From Acorus gramineus (taxonomy: Eukaryota > Streptophyta > Magnoliopsida > Acorales > Acoraceae), in assembly GCA_030737835.1 (NCBI GenBank), contig CM060857.1:5644746-5708745 (forward strand): 64,000 bases of DNA, read 5' to 3'. The notes under the pieces were generated by a model, which was not told where the DNA came from, did not search any database, and worked only from the letters and a program-made list of their open reading frames with translations. Positions 43,685-55,806 of this stretch are shown piece by piece; the first letter of the stretch is position 1, and the number at the start of each line of letters is the position of its first letter. The translations under genes and the position numbers were made by a program.

Positions 43685-44475
43685 TGTTGATGTAAAAATC
43701 CACACCACAACACGTGTCAGGTCAGGATTGACGTGTCATAGCAAGATGGATATGGGTCATGCTTGGGCCCTGTGAATTAGAGTATGGATTTGTAGCAATG
43801 ATGACTTTCTCAAATGCGTTGACACGATTAGATCGAGGGTCTAATCGATCAGTCAGACACATCGTGAAAGAATACCACCCTGAGCAGTTAAGACACGACC
43901 AGACAGGAGGTATGGCTGGACGACCTTGCTCCTCGCGTACAAGCAGAGAAGACACGGCTAGACAAGAGGTTTGGTCGGGTAATCTTCCATCTTGCAAGCG
44001 TACCCAAAAAGACGTGACGGGTAAACGAGTAGGCCAAAGGGCCACGAACGGACCGAAGAAACGGTCAGAGGAATGAAACGTCTGTAACTGCCAAGTTGGC
44101 AATTAAGGCACACTACCTACGAAACGTGGGTAATCAAGGGTACGACATAGGGAACGCTTCCTTGAAAAAAAGCCCACTGAACACTTAGTGGCAAGGCAGT
44201 TACAAGACCAATTAAGGAACTATGTGTGGCTTGATCCCCAAGGGGTACATAAGCAGCCTATAAAGAGGTCGCACGATAGCACTCTAAAGGCCCAGTCAGT
44301 CGCCCAGTCAAAGACAGTCATTTCATTAAGTCAAACCCAGTCAAGCACAGTTAGTCATTGAGACAAAAACAGACAGATTCAAACTACCAACTCAATTTTC
44401 TTTTCCACAAAAAGGTCAATCCAAATTTTAATCTCACTTCTACAAATTTAACTATAGAGGAAATTATCCTCCTCA
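43685..44475 (+). mobile_element. Solo LTR of the Tat-type element (T3), TSD GTTAT
   Basis: It starts TGTTGATGTAAAAATCC, ends ATCCTCCTCA, and has TSD GTTAT at 43680-43684 and 44476-44480. No polypurine tract or PBS adjoins it, so it is a solo LTR and not the 3' LTR of the element at 32996-41607. It has two degenerate 60-bp units, the TATA-like CCTATAAAGAGGTCG and the shared blocks of T1 and T2. Confidence 0.9.
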
Positions 44476-44480
44476 GTTAT

Positions 44481-45540
44481 ATATCCCTGTATAGTTATTA
44501 TAGACCAATAATTCTATGTCACACCTAAAAAAAGATAAAATAATTATTTAAATTAATTATTTAATAAAAATAATAAAAAAGTCAAAACAATCTTCTTTTT
44601 TCTTTTATTTGCGTCAAGTTTCAACTATACTCACCGACTTCTCGTTCACGGTGAAGGTATGATCCTCCTTTGAATGGTTAAGTTTCATGTGAAATGAGAT
44701 GCAATATTTACAACCGTCTGATGTATTAATCCCATGAAATGAGATTGGCCAGTGTCTGCGTTATTTAATCCTATAAAATGCCAATCTCACTTCCAAACGG
44801 CCCATCGCGTTTTCTCAGCGCATAAAGTGGGTTTGTATTTGGAGTGTTAAATCACCCTTTTTCAAAACGCGTCAAAAAGATGCTTCACAGAAGCAGGAGA
44901 GAAAACACAACAAAAAGGGTGCATTTACCATCCTATCCATCAACTTTGCAAAGTATGACATGCTCTGTCCCCGACTCTTCTTTTTAAACCAGTCACACAT
45001 TCACTTCTCATATGTCACCCCCTTTTCACTCACAAAGGGGTCTCCACTATCGCCAACCCACCAGACCCGTCCCACCTGGTCAGGTAAGGTTTTTATCCAC
45101 GCCAATTTGTTCTATTGATTTGTTCTTCCTACGGTTTCTGAAATGTGGAGTGATTTTGATGGATTCATCTTCTCACAAGCTAGAGTTTTGGTCTGCTCTA
45201 TTGATTTTTCTAAACTCACAAACTAGAATATGGTCTCTTCATTTTTTGACCATGTAAACGGAAATAAAAAGAAAGGTTGATTTGTTCGTTTGGATTGATT
45301 GGTTCATGATGAATGGGTTTTTATGGTTCTACCTTTGGAAGTGTCAGCAAGGGCATACTTATAATCCTCCAATATCCATAAGCCAAACGCAGGAATGCAG
45401 TCAAACATCCCTATTTCATGTGTCATTAGTGGTGAGTAAGTGAGACATTTCACGCTCCTATCCAAAACCCTGCGTGTATGAAACACAGGGGGGGGAAGGG
45501 GGGGGGGGGTTGTTGTAAAACACACATCCAAATGGATTTT
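44481..45540. other. Spacer with MITE-like debris
   Basis: No gene is visible. About 45283-45540 may be a small element with ends TTCGTTTGGATTGAT and ACACATCCAAATGGATTTT, adjacent to and related to the next element. A G tract (about 45489-45510) lies inside. A frame at 45304-45639 on the minus strand has no recognisable domain. Confidence 0.35.
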
Positions 45541-46412
45541 AGGTCCGTTTGGATTTGAAGTGCAAATACCCACGTTCGTGAAATGCCACCTCATTCGCAA
45601 GGACATGCAACAGTTGCCAGCTTCAAGGATATGTCCCATTAGACACCACTAGCTGTTTGGTTCCATTATTTGCTTTGTGGACGCAGTTGACTCATTTTAC
45701 CATAACAACCCTTATTATTTCCCACAGCCACCCCTCTCATTGAATGAAAAATCTAGGGCTTCTCCATTCATGACCCCCCATATCAACTGTGCCGCTCTTG
45801 GAACTTCACCGAATCCAATCAAACCGAGAAGAGCAGATCTGAAGGGGTAAGCACTTGATCACATAAGCAATTGATCATATTTTCTCATCCCATTTGACTT
45901 TTGTTGAATGGATGAAGAACAAACCCAGATGAAAACCTCCATGAAGCACCTCCAAAAACTGGATGTCATCATTCTACGCACGTCATGAAGAGGGATGATA
46001 TTGAAGGGAAATAAGCATCTGTGTGGTGGGAAGCAGAGAACCTGAATCGCTGAAAGAGGAGAGGAGGAATTGATACGAGTTGCAGCAAATTCAAAGATAT
46101 GAGAGAAAGAAGAAGGGGCTTATGTCACTTGTTTTAGGGCTAGGGATATGAAAATGTGTCGGGGACAGGGGCTGGAAATGGGAGGGAATAGCAAGGGTAT
46201 ACTTGACATTTCACTGCTTATTGAAGAGAAATACCTATCTGCGTTGACAGAAGCTTTGTTTTGCAGCGTTGGGGAAGGACATTTTTTAACATTGTCACCC
46301 CCAACATAGATGGGGTGAGATGTCAATGCGAAAGTTTGTTTGGCAAATTGTCTCGGCGCTAGATTGTGTCCAGCACGGAAACGCGGATATAACACCCATC
46401 CAAACGGACCCT
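45541..46412. mobile_element. Non-autonomous DNA element with TCCGTTTGGAT inverted ends
   Basis: The left AGGTCCGTTTGGAT and right ATCCAAACGGACCCT form a 14-15 bp terminal inverted repeat. No TSD was evident. The interior contains CAGATCTGAAGGGGTAAGC near 45840, resembling an exon-donor junction, so a captured gene piece is possible. No transposase is visible. Confidence 0.5.
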
Positions 46413-46506
46413 AAGAATAAGTGTGTGTGTAATATAATAGATGCGACATTTTTTGGAATAAAAATGTTAGGTAAGATAAAAAAAAATTTAAAATGACAGA
46501 AAATAT

Positions 46507-46947
46507 TAATGCAGCAGAAGAACGATAGAAGGATTCGATCTACGTCAAGATCCCATAGAATCCTTGAATCCAAAAGGATCTCCTTGAATCCACAAGAAAA
46601 ATAACAAGAGAAAATATATTTTTATTGATTAAAAAGGTTGTCCCTTACAAACGATGATGACACTCTTTATATAGGCCACAAGCATTAAATACATACTCAT
46701 AATGCCAATTATGACTCTAATAAAAATAGTAAAGCACAATTACAATGACAATGATTAAAATCTAATAAATTTAAAATATTAGATCCTAAAAATCCTAAAA
46801 TCATAATTCACAAATAAAAGTGATTATTATGATTTTAAATAATGAGATTTGTCTATAAGTCACAAAATCTCGTAAAACTTTATTTTGAGAACAGATTTGA
46901 AATCTAATAATCTGCAATGATTTCTTTCTAAATTTGTCATATATCAG
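46507..46947 (-). mobile_element. 3' LTR of Gypsy element E2
   Basis: It aligns along its length with 61701-62118 (shared GTCAAGATCCCATAGAATCCTTGAAT and the AT-rich interior). On the minus strand it is preceded by TTAAGAAGAGA as polypurine tract and by a few codons of the polyprotein end (LKLDDEFF). It lacks the usual CA end and terminates in TTA. Confidence 0.8.
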
Positions 46948-47161
46948 TCTCTTCTTAAAAAAACTCATCATCGAGTTTAAGATGAAAGGATCTTAGCCGA
47001 TCAAGAGGATGATATTTGATGTAATCAAATATACCAATGGGGGGGGGGGGGGTATTACCACCCCTTAACATATTCACCCCATCCCACATTTAATAATAAA
47101 ATAATAGTCATTAGTTTCTGAATGTAACCCAAACCCACCAATTCACAACCCACCCCATGTT

Positions 47162-50100
47162 TGTCACGCCCCAGGCGTCCCCGAGACATGGCAATAATAA
47201 AATAAAATATCAGCTATCAATACCTGAGGTCAATAAAGACACCAACAACAATACACAAGGCGGCAAAGCAAGATAATGATAACTGACTGAAAAGCGGAAG
47301 CATAATATATAAAAAATGTCTGTAAATCAAAAACATTATTACAGACTCGAATACACAATCACTGTCCTATGAGAGCCAAGTCTAGACCAAAGAAAATACA
47401 ACCTGTGCCACATGCACGATTTACAAAGCATAAAATGACTCTAGGAATGCTGACAGCCTCGCACTCGCCACCCGCCGGCAGAACGCTCCACGCCCATAAG
47501 ACCACGCCATAGGAAAACTCCAGCTCCACGCCCAACACTGCCCCTGAAAAGAAACAGTATGCGAGGGGTGAGCTAGAAGCTCAGTGAGTGGCTGGAAACC
47601 AATCACCATACTACAGTTCAATACAAAATAAATTTCCTTTCAAGGAAAACATGGGTGGAAACCCATGGATAACTAGGTCACGCGGCGGCACGACCAACCT
47701 CACCCCCACCCTCACTCCCAGAGGGAGTCTCTTGGGACTTTTGGGGAGAGACCATATCGTCGGTCGAAGAGACCCGGATTTACTGGTCTGGGGAGAGACC
47801 ATACCGTCGGTCGAAGAGACCCGGATTTACTGGTCTACTCGACACTACTGGATCATCTACATCTAGATAATTGCCCAACGATGTCCTTTAAACATCGATA
47901 CAAGACCGGACCCAACAACTATGGGAACGGTAGAACAACGAATGGATCACGCGGCGATGTGTCTTCACCTCATCCTTACCCTCACTCGAGGAGGGAGACT
48001 ATTGGGACTTTTGGAAGAGGCTTAGACTGCTCTACACCCTTGGTCCACCGGTAGCCTCTCCCGCGTAGCCTCTACCTGGTATACTCCCACTATCAGTACT
48101 CTTCCGAACGCGTCGGTGGTACCTACGGACGGGAGCCCTCTGTCAGGACAGCTGTAATCACCGGGAAGTCCCTACATCGGATCCAACCAAAAGGGAGAAC
48201 GATTCCCATGCCCGCAACATCATTCGTTAACCCTCTCCCGGGTAGTATCTACAACCCGATCTCCTCAACTCACCGCTCTACACCCTTGGTCAGCCAGTAG
48301 CCCTTTCCTCGGGTAGCCTCTACCTGGTATACTCCCACGATCAATACTCGTCCGAATGCATCGGTTGTACCTACGGATGGGAGCCCTCTGTCAAGACAAC
48401 TAAACCCAAGAAGTTCCTACATCGGATCCAACGAAGGGGAGAACGATCCCATGTTCGCAAAGCGAACCCAAATGGAAAACAACTACTCTCGATACTCATT
48501 TATCGAGATATCAAAACACAGGCATAACCAAAATCAACACACTCATATTAACCTTAAAATAGTCACAGTCCCTATACGGGAGTAACTACACAAGTTAGAG
48601 GGTCGTAACATCGCCGACCCACCCCACGCTCACCCTTTAGGGGTGTCATGGGCCTTTTTAGACTAGACCGCTCTCCACCCTGGTCCACCCGGTAGCCTAT
48701 CCCACACTGCGTAGCCTCTACCTGGTATACTCCAACGATCAGCACTGTCCGACGCATCGGAGGTACCTTTAGATGGGAGCCCTCTGTCAGGTCGAACAAC
48801 TTTCCAACGCCGGGGAGTCCCTACATCGGATCCAACCAAAAGGAGCAGACAGCCTACTCGCACGTATACGATCCTCTTAGATCCGTCGACAATGATTTGT
48901 AACACTACTAATGTCATGAATTCTCATGAATTCCTCTAGGGCGCATAACTAAGATGCGGGGAAACATATATTATAACAACAAGGTTATAATATTCTCTAA
49001 GGCATGCTCATAACAATATGCTCTCATTTTGATTTAAATAAATTAAACTAAATGGGAAACATGCATAGATAGGGGCTTTCCAACCAAGGGACATGGTGTC
49101 TCGGCATGTATGGGCCTCTATACATGATATATGGATGCATATCCCTAGCATACAAGGTCTAATATGGCATGGTTACTCCCGCGCGCACCCCAGCTCGCGC
49201 CAGCACCCGACTGCGCCTGCCAGTGCCCTCCTACGCGCGCCTGCGCGCGCACACGCGCAGACAACGCCCGATGCTCGCCCAGCCAACCCTAACCCCATTT
49301 TAGCCCTTCCCAACCCCTCACACACACCCTAACACCTATGCATAGCATGCATGACTTCCCCAACCATCCCAACAGCCCTTACAAATCAAAAAGAAGGGGA
49401 AGAGGACTTACCAAAAGAGGGAAACGGAAAGGGGGAGGTGCGGGGCTCTCGACGAGCCCACGGCCACCTCAACCACCACCACCTCTTTGGCCTCTCTTCA
49501 GCCCTTCTTGGCTGCAAATCAGGGGGGGGAGAACAAGATATGAGAGGGGCTTGAGAGAAGAGAAGATCAACAACAACACACATGAACAAACCCTCACCAT
49601 GTCACGCCCCAGGGCGGCCAACCCAGGGACGCGGCAAGTGTATATATCATATCAGAAGCCTACACAGGAGGTCAATAATATATATCATACACAGACAACT
49701 AGAATGACACACATGCAACAAAAGGGGCTAACATGATATATACACCAAATGAGGAAGCAAAAGACTGAATCTGTGAATAAACATTCTACAGACTCGATAC
49801 ACAATCATACGTCCTGTGAGAGCCAATATACACAATATACAACTGAACATATACCAACACGTGCCAAGCACGGAAATAAAATACATACAGCCAAGAAAAG
49901 GGATGCTGACAGCCTCTGGTACTCGCGGACGTAGCGCTGCTCCGCTACTGAAGAAATCCCTCGGAAAGCTCCAACTGCTGCTCCGGCTCTAGCTCAGGCT
50001 CAGTGACCACTGGGGAAAAACATGTGCGAGGGGTGAGCCACACGCTCAGTGAACAGCACAACCCACGCATCACAGACAATATTTACCAATATTCCATTAT

Positions 50101-53100
50101 TTTATTCAGCCATCAATACATAACAACATAAACCAGTGGTTCGTACTTCGCCGAACCACCACACCCTCACCCTCACCCATCCATGGGTGACATAGGATTT
50201 TGGGACTGATAATCATCTATTCACAAATCCAGTAGGTCGCTCATCGCCAACCCACTACACCCTCACCCTACCACGGGTGACATAGGATTTTGGGACTGAC
50301 TAGGCTGTTGGTCACCCTTGGTCCACCGATAGTCTCTCCCTCCACTCCGTAGGCCGCCTGGTCTACTCCCACATTCAGCACAGTCCGAAACCAAATCAGG
50401 AGGTGCCTACTAATGGGAGCCCTCTGTCAGGAAGGCCCTGTCTAACGCTGGGGGTAGCCTCTACCGAATCCAACGCAGGGAACAGAACAGCCTATCCATA
50501 CGCATATGATCCACTCGGATCCGCCAACTACATATCATTACAACTCAAATGTCATGAATTCCTCTGAATTCAACCAGGTGCATCATCAAGATGCGGGAAC
50601 ATGTACAAAAATCAGTAAGGCTGGAATATCATTGGGGGAAAGAAACTCGGAAGGGCGGCGTGAGTTCCCGTTATAGGATACCCCGACAACCAAACAAGGA
50701 ACACGGAGTACCCTAACCCGGGTCTCACCGCTGTCCTTGCAAGGCCCCTCCCCTATAATATCTACCAACTATACTAATAATTATACCAATCATACAATCA
50801 TTACATATAATATTATTGGGACTAGAACCTTGGGAGGGCAGCCTGAGGTCCCGATACAGGACATCCCGACAACCAAACAAGGAACACGGAGTACCCTAAC
50901 ACGGGTCTCAGCATTGACCTCGCAAGGCTCCTCCCTATAATATTATCCTAAGGCATGCGATCTAACAGATACCAGCATTTAATTTAATAATTAAACTAGT
51001 AGGACGCATGCATAGGCCGGGGTTTCCTAGCATGAAAACCAGGGGACATGCTGCATGGCTCATACGCATATCCTATGGGTGCAAGTCCCTAACTTAAAAG
51101 CCTAGGGTAGCATGCATTCTACATTTTCATCATGCTCACATGCAATACATATTATTACAGGTTAATATAATCCACGGTGCCCCAGGAGAGGTCGGTATAC
51201 GCCCAAGTGCGTATAACACCTCTCTACTGGGTTGGATTGTCCCACTCACCAGTATCGGGGTCGTCGCGCGACCGTCCGTCTAGATCTGCAAGACAGAAAA
51301 TCAATATGGTGAGTTTAAATCCACAAATATTATTAAATACACAAACAAATACCCAAAATCCCAAATTAATCACCCAACACCCCCGGCAACCACCCGCACG
51401 GCCGGCCACCACCCGCACGGCCACCCGACCGCCCGGACGCGCCGCCGCGCCTCAGCCCGCGCACCCCGCACGCCTCGCGCCGCCCGTGAGCACCCCACGC
51501 GCCCCCGCGCGCAGCGCCTTGCCTCGCGCGCACCCCGCGCGCACCTCCGCCACCTCGCCGCGCCTCGCACGCACCTCCGCCACCTCGCCGCACCTCGCGC
51601 GCACCTCGCACGCACCTCCGCCACCTCGCCGCACCTCGCGCGCACCTCGCACGCACCTCCGCCACCTCGCCGCACCTCGCGCGCATCTCCGCCACCTTGC
51701 CGCACCTCGCGCGCACCTCGCATGCACCTCCGGGCGCACGCCCGCGCGCGCACGCACGCGCGCACGCCCAGCACCTCGGCCACCACCTCGCCGCACCTCC
51801 GAGCGCACGCCCGCGCGCACACGCTCGCGCGCACGCACGCGCGCACGCCCAGCCGGCCCCCCCTGCGCTCGCTGCCAGCACTGCCAGCCCGTCCCGCGCG
51901 CCCATCACGACCAGCACCTCGCGCCAGACCCGCGCACGCCCGCGCGCACGCCGCGCGCACGCACGCCCGCGCGCGCACGCGCGCATCCCCGCACGCGCTG
52001 CCGCTGCTGCCTGCTGCCCGGGACAGCCCAGCCACCGCTCGAGCGCCACCACCGCCCCTCCCACGACCTCCGACCACCTCCGACCACCCTCCGACGACCC
52101 CCACTGCCGCTGACCACCCCCATACACAAAAACCCCCCCCTAGCAATCATCTAAGCAAGAAAAAAGAGGAAAAGAAGCTTACCGAGGGGGAGGAAGGGGT
52201 GACTGGGTGCTCTCCGCGCGCCGAAACCTTTCCCAAAGGCCTTCTCACGCCCCGATCTATCACGGCCCTCGATTTGGCTCGAAACAGAGGAGAGAGAGGG
52301 GAGGTCGGGGAGGCTAGAGTCGTCGGAATTGGGATTTGAAGGCACCGGGGCGTAGATCGGGACCCGATCTACACTTCCCGTGCTTTAGGTTTTCGATTTT
52401 GAGGGGTCTAGGGGGCTTGAAAGGAAGAAAAACGGAGAGGGGAGAGAGAGATCTCGACGAGGAAGACAATGAATAGTAATTAGATATTTTTTTTTATTCC
52501 TTTTAAGTAGAGCGCGACTTCAAAACCCGGATACGCCCCGGAACTGGGAAATTTTTGCAAACGATGCCGGAATTCGATGAAATTTTCATGAGAGGTCTAA
52601 AATGACGCCAGGACACCAAATATGCAGTCAGATTTCCAATCGGAGTCCTCTAGCTCAGACGATAGCTAACAGTCTGAAATTATGCGGTTCCGACCAAAAA
52701 CCCTAAAAAATTTTAAAAACTGCCAGGACGCTCCAACGGTTACCAGCAGGCTAAAAGTGACACATATATAACACACCATTTCTTCCTCCTCCACCTTCTC
52801 CTTCTCTTTGGGACATTAAAACAAACACCTAGGGGGGGCTTTGAAAAGAGAGAAGAGAGGGCCAAGATGTGGGCGTGGAAGTGAGAGGGAGAGAGAGAGA
52901 GAGAAGATATTTTGGGTGCACACACAAATATCTAAAGAGGGATGGAAATGACCATTTCATCCCTGACTTAGAAATTCTGCGCATGCTTCACTGGAACAGG
53001 CATAACTTCCTCAATATAGCTCCGAATTGCACAATTCCAATTCCGTTGGAAAGCTAAGAAGATTATCTACAACTTGCATGTTCGTTCCAAGGTCAAATAA

Positions 53101-53407
53101 TCTCTCCAGCTATTCCGAAATTAGAGCTAAACATAGAACAGGGCTGCTGCCAGAATTTCCCTCCCCGGGGTATACTTGGTAAAATACCCATAACTTTTAC
53201 TACAAGAATCCAGTTGATCTAATTCCACTTTTGCACGAAAGCTAACTCAAAACTGGATATCTCATAATAAAATCACATTTAAACCTCTTAATCTTGGATT
53301 TTAACAAAATCAAATCCAAATACCAAATTGGAAATACATAACTTCTAGGAAAAAAATTATGTACCCAAATCTTCAATCAGAGCGCTCCAAATGACACAGG
53401 CAAAACA
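47162..53407 (-). mobile_element. Variant-B solo LTR, TSD ATGTT, interrupted by copy A6
   Basis: The left end TGTCACGCCCCAGGCGTCCCCG and right end GACACAGGCAAAACA are flanked by ATGTT at 47157-47161 and 53408-53412. It is about 3.07 kb after removing 49600-52773 and its TSD. It is more diverged than the A copies: the middle has tandem GGGGAGAGACCAT...GTCGGTCGAAGAGACCC units (47735-47835), and the GC-rich block is reduced to about 49165-49290. Its acceptor-like TTTCTTTTCAG on the minus strand (about 47545) is kept. Confidence 0.88.
49600..52773 (-). mobile_element. Solo LTR of family A (copy A6), TSD CACCA
   Basis: TGTCACGCCCCAGG to TATATAACA is flanked by CACCA at 49595-49599 and 52774-52778. 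The palindrome is at 52352-52372. Minus-strand signals are a donor GTAAGC at 52182, an acceptor at 51286, a 36-nt exon at 51250-51285, a donor at 51249 and an acceptor at 50010. The GC block lies at about 51370-52110. It is inserted inside the variant-B LTR. Outside the GC block it is almost identical to A5 in inverted orientation: two antisense frames of 60 and 67 codons are unchanged between them. Confidence 0.95.
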
Positions 53408-53433
53408 ATGTTAATCTAACCCACCCCAATCAT

Positions 53434-53765
53434 TGAATCGACAATTAAGATGTTGACAAACATTGATATTGTCGACACTAGTACTGTAGATGTATGTAGT
53501 GGACCTATTGTCTTGGTTTTGCTTGATTCGACAATGCCGATGTCGACAGAAGTTCATATTGTCGACATTATTACTGTCAATGAATGTATTGGACCTACTG
53601 TATTTGTTCTGCTTTATTCGACAATCAAAATGGAGACAGAAGTTGATATTGTCGACATTACTATTGTCGATGGTATGTACTGAACATGCTGTCTTGGTTC
53701 TGCTTGATTCGACAATGCAACTGTCGACAGAACCTAAGAGTGTCGACACTACTAGTGTCGAACCA
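53434..53765. repeat. Tandem repeat of about 90 bp inside the Mutator-like element
   Basis: About 3.7 units begin TCGACAAT and contain ATTGTCGACA and GGACCTAYTGT...TTCTGCTT. The unit carries several GTCGAC palindromes. Open frames here are by-products. Confidence 0.8.
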
Positions 53766-55654
53766 AGTAGACAAGGAAATTAAAATTGTTATTTGATTCA
53801 GCCCTGGGCCAGTGATTGCTCAAAACCTACCCATTCAACCAGTATATTTCAAACTCATTGATACTAAATTTATATAGTTTCAAATGAACACTATATTGAC
53901 TAACATTCAATAAGATTCGAAAACATTGCACATTAAATGAATCCTCAGCCAAGGAATCACTCACAACTTGGTAGCCATGGTAACATTTAAAATTCATAAA
54001 CTCAGAATATTTTCAATTCGAACCTGGTAGTCACCATACCCAAAACAAGTATCTGTAGCATTTGATTCAGTTGTTCAAAGAAAATAGTTTAAGAAACTAT
54101 CAACAACAGTCATTAGATATGAAAGTCAAAATATATATTAAAAAAAACAGTTGATTGACCCATTTGATACATGGATGTAATTAATGCTTAGCCAGAGGAT
54201 GTTCGAACAAAAAAAAAACATTCATGGGAAACTGTCAACACATTGGGTTTAGTTCAGTGTTGTGAAGAACGATCATTCCCTCTCTTACTACGATATTCCC
54301 TAGTTCCCAATGTGCAGAAAGTGATTGAAGCGGGAAGAGGCGTGCTATATTGACAGTAGTCAATTACATTCTACATGTGCTTCTGTAAAACGCCAGATGT
54401 ATACCTTGTCATTCTAGGTACGGTATGCCACATGATGTCGGTAGTCCACAAGGAGATTATTATTTGCTGATTCACCTTGGAAAGGACCTTTCAAGCCGGC
54501 CTCATCAGTATATGAATCTTCCTCTACCTTTTCCACCACCACTTCCTCTTCTTGTGGGTCCTCAACAACATTTTGAGAACTTGAAGGTGCATCTTTTGAT
54601 CTACTATTCCGATTGGAAGCTGTAGGTCGAACACATTCCTTCGGATCCATATTGCATCGAGAATAAGTGTTAGTACTCATGCATATGGAGAAAGATGAAA
54701 TAAACATTTCCTTATCCCATAATTCCTAACTCCTTTACAAGAACTGAAAGAACTACTGTAAAAACCCAATTAACTATCAATTATTCTTAACTCCATAAAC
54801 CATAAATGAAGAATACAAATTTCATATAAATAATAGCCAAACACAATCGCTAATGCATAGCATAGAAAACCTCACCTGATTCAGTCACAGACATTCTTAT
54901 CATTTCCATTGACAAAACAATTTAGTAGTTCACTTATTTACCTAGAATTTGATGCCCATACAACAATATATGAATTAAAGAACCTCAATCTACTTTCTTC
55001 ATTTAACAAGACATAATGTTATCATGTAACAAACTCAAAAGAAAAATTAAGCAAACTCAAAAGAAAACAAACGTGTTAAATAAAGATGGGATTAGTACAC
55101 TACAAAACAGTCACAAGAATCCATAAAGGTAAAATGAAAGCAAAAATGCAAAATTAACTGCCAATCCATCAATTTCCATACAAGATACTAGTGTATTATG
55201 TCTCCCAACCAATGTAGAAACCATTTTCCATCAAATGATGCATATCAACCATAATACATACAACTTACCATCAAACAATCATATCAAAATGAACAAACTA
55301 GAGTTTATAAGAAAATTTAGGGTTTCGCATATCTCAAACAATATAAAAACAAAAAGGGGTTGTTAATGTTGGAAGATGATGGCCGGGTGAACGGGGATGC
55401 TTCACAATCGAGGGCGGGCCAATGACGATGCGAGCCGGCGGAGGGAAGGCAGAGGAGGAGAATCTGTGAGGGGATGAAGAAAAAAAAAACTGAGAATGGA
55501 GAGAGGAAGAAGAGGAGAAAATGAAAGGGGTGGGATCACATGGTACATAACTAAGCATATATAGGGGTGCGGGTTTGTAAAAATAAAAAAGTTGTTGGGT
55601 GGGTTTGATATTGGGGTGGGCTGCTTAAGTTGTGGGGTGGTAATATTGGCCCCC
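53766..55654. other. Interior and right end of the Mutator-like element
   Basis: It is AT-rich with no recognised gene. A minus-strand frame of 97 codons at 54414-54707 contains an acidic stretch (EDPQEEEVVVEKVEEDSY); its family is unknown and it may be captured host sequence. The last about 130 bases form the terminal repeat. Confidence 0.4.
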
Positions 55655-55663
55655 TATACCAAT

Positions 55664-55798
55664 ATGAGAGATTAAGATCTTTCCCTTCTTATTTCATGCA
55701 TTCTTGTTTTTGACCGTTGGCAAGAGGAGCGACGCTCTTCTTGACCTCAAATTGCTTCTCAATCAAATCGATAATAGAGAAACTTGGATGCACCTCGA
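55664..55798 (-). pseudogene. Gypsy E2 protease remnant (downstream part)
   Basis: The minus strand reads EVHPSFSIIDLIEKQFEVKK, aligning with the segment after the protease active site of E1 ([18 protein letters not shown]). It is separated from its upstream part by the hAT element and from its downstream part by the Mutator-like element. Confidence 0.55.
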
Positions 55799-55806
55799 TT
55801 TGTAGC

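Larger units (their letters stand above)
47039..55654. mobile_element. Mutator-like non-autonomous element, 9-bp TSD TATACCAAT
   Basis: TSD TATACCAAT is at 47030-47038 and 55655-55663. The ends are an imperfect inverted repeat: a run of 14 G then TATTACCACCCC at the left, and the complement of GGGGGCCAATATTACCACCCC at the right. Subterminal AACCCACCCCA words recur on both sides. Without the nested LTRs it is about 2.4 kb. No transposase is readable. A 9-bp TSD is typical of Mutator-like elements. It may be a Pack-MULE; the interior frames (for example 54414-54707, minus) are unrecognised. Confidence 0.8.

Noticed and set aside
43685..44475. 3' LTR of the Tat element at 32996-41607
   Set aside because: It has its own 5-bp TSD GTTAT on both sides and no polypurine tract, so it is an independent solo LTR.
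51177..52154. Open frame of 325 codons, and its minus-strand partners of 253-258 codons
   Set aside because: Same GC-rich block of a solo LTR; not conserved in length or sequence between A5 and A6 although their flanks are almost identical.
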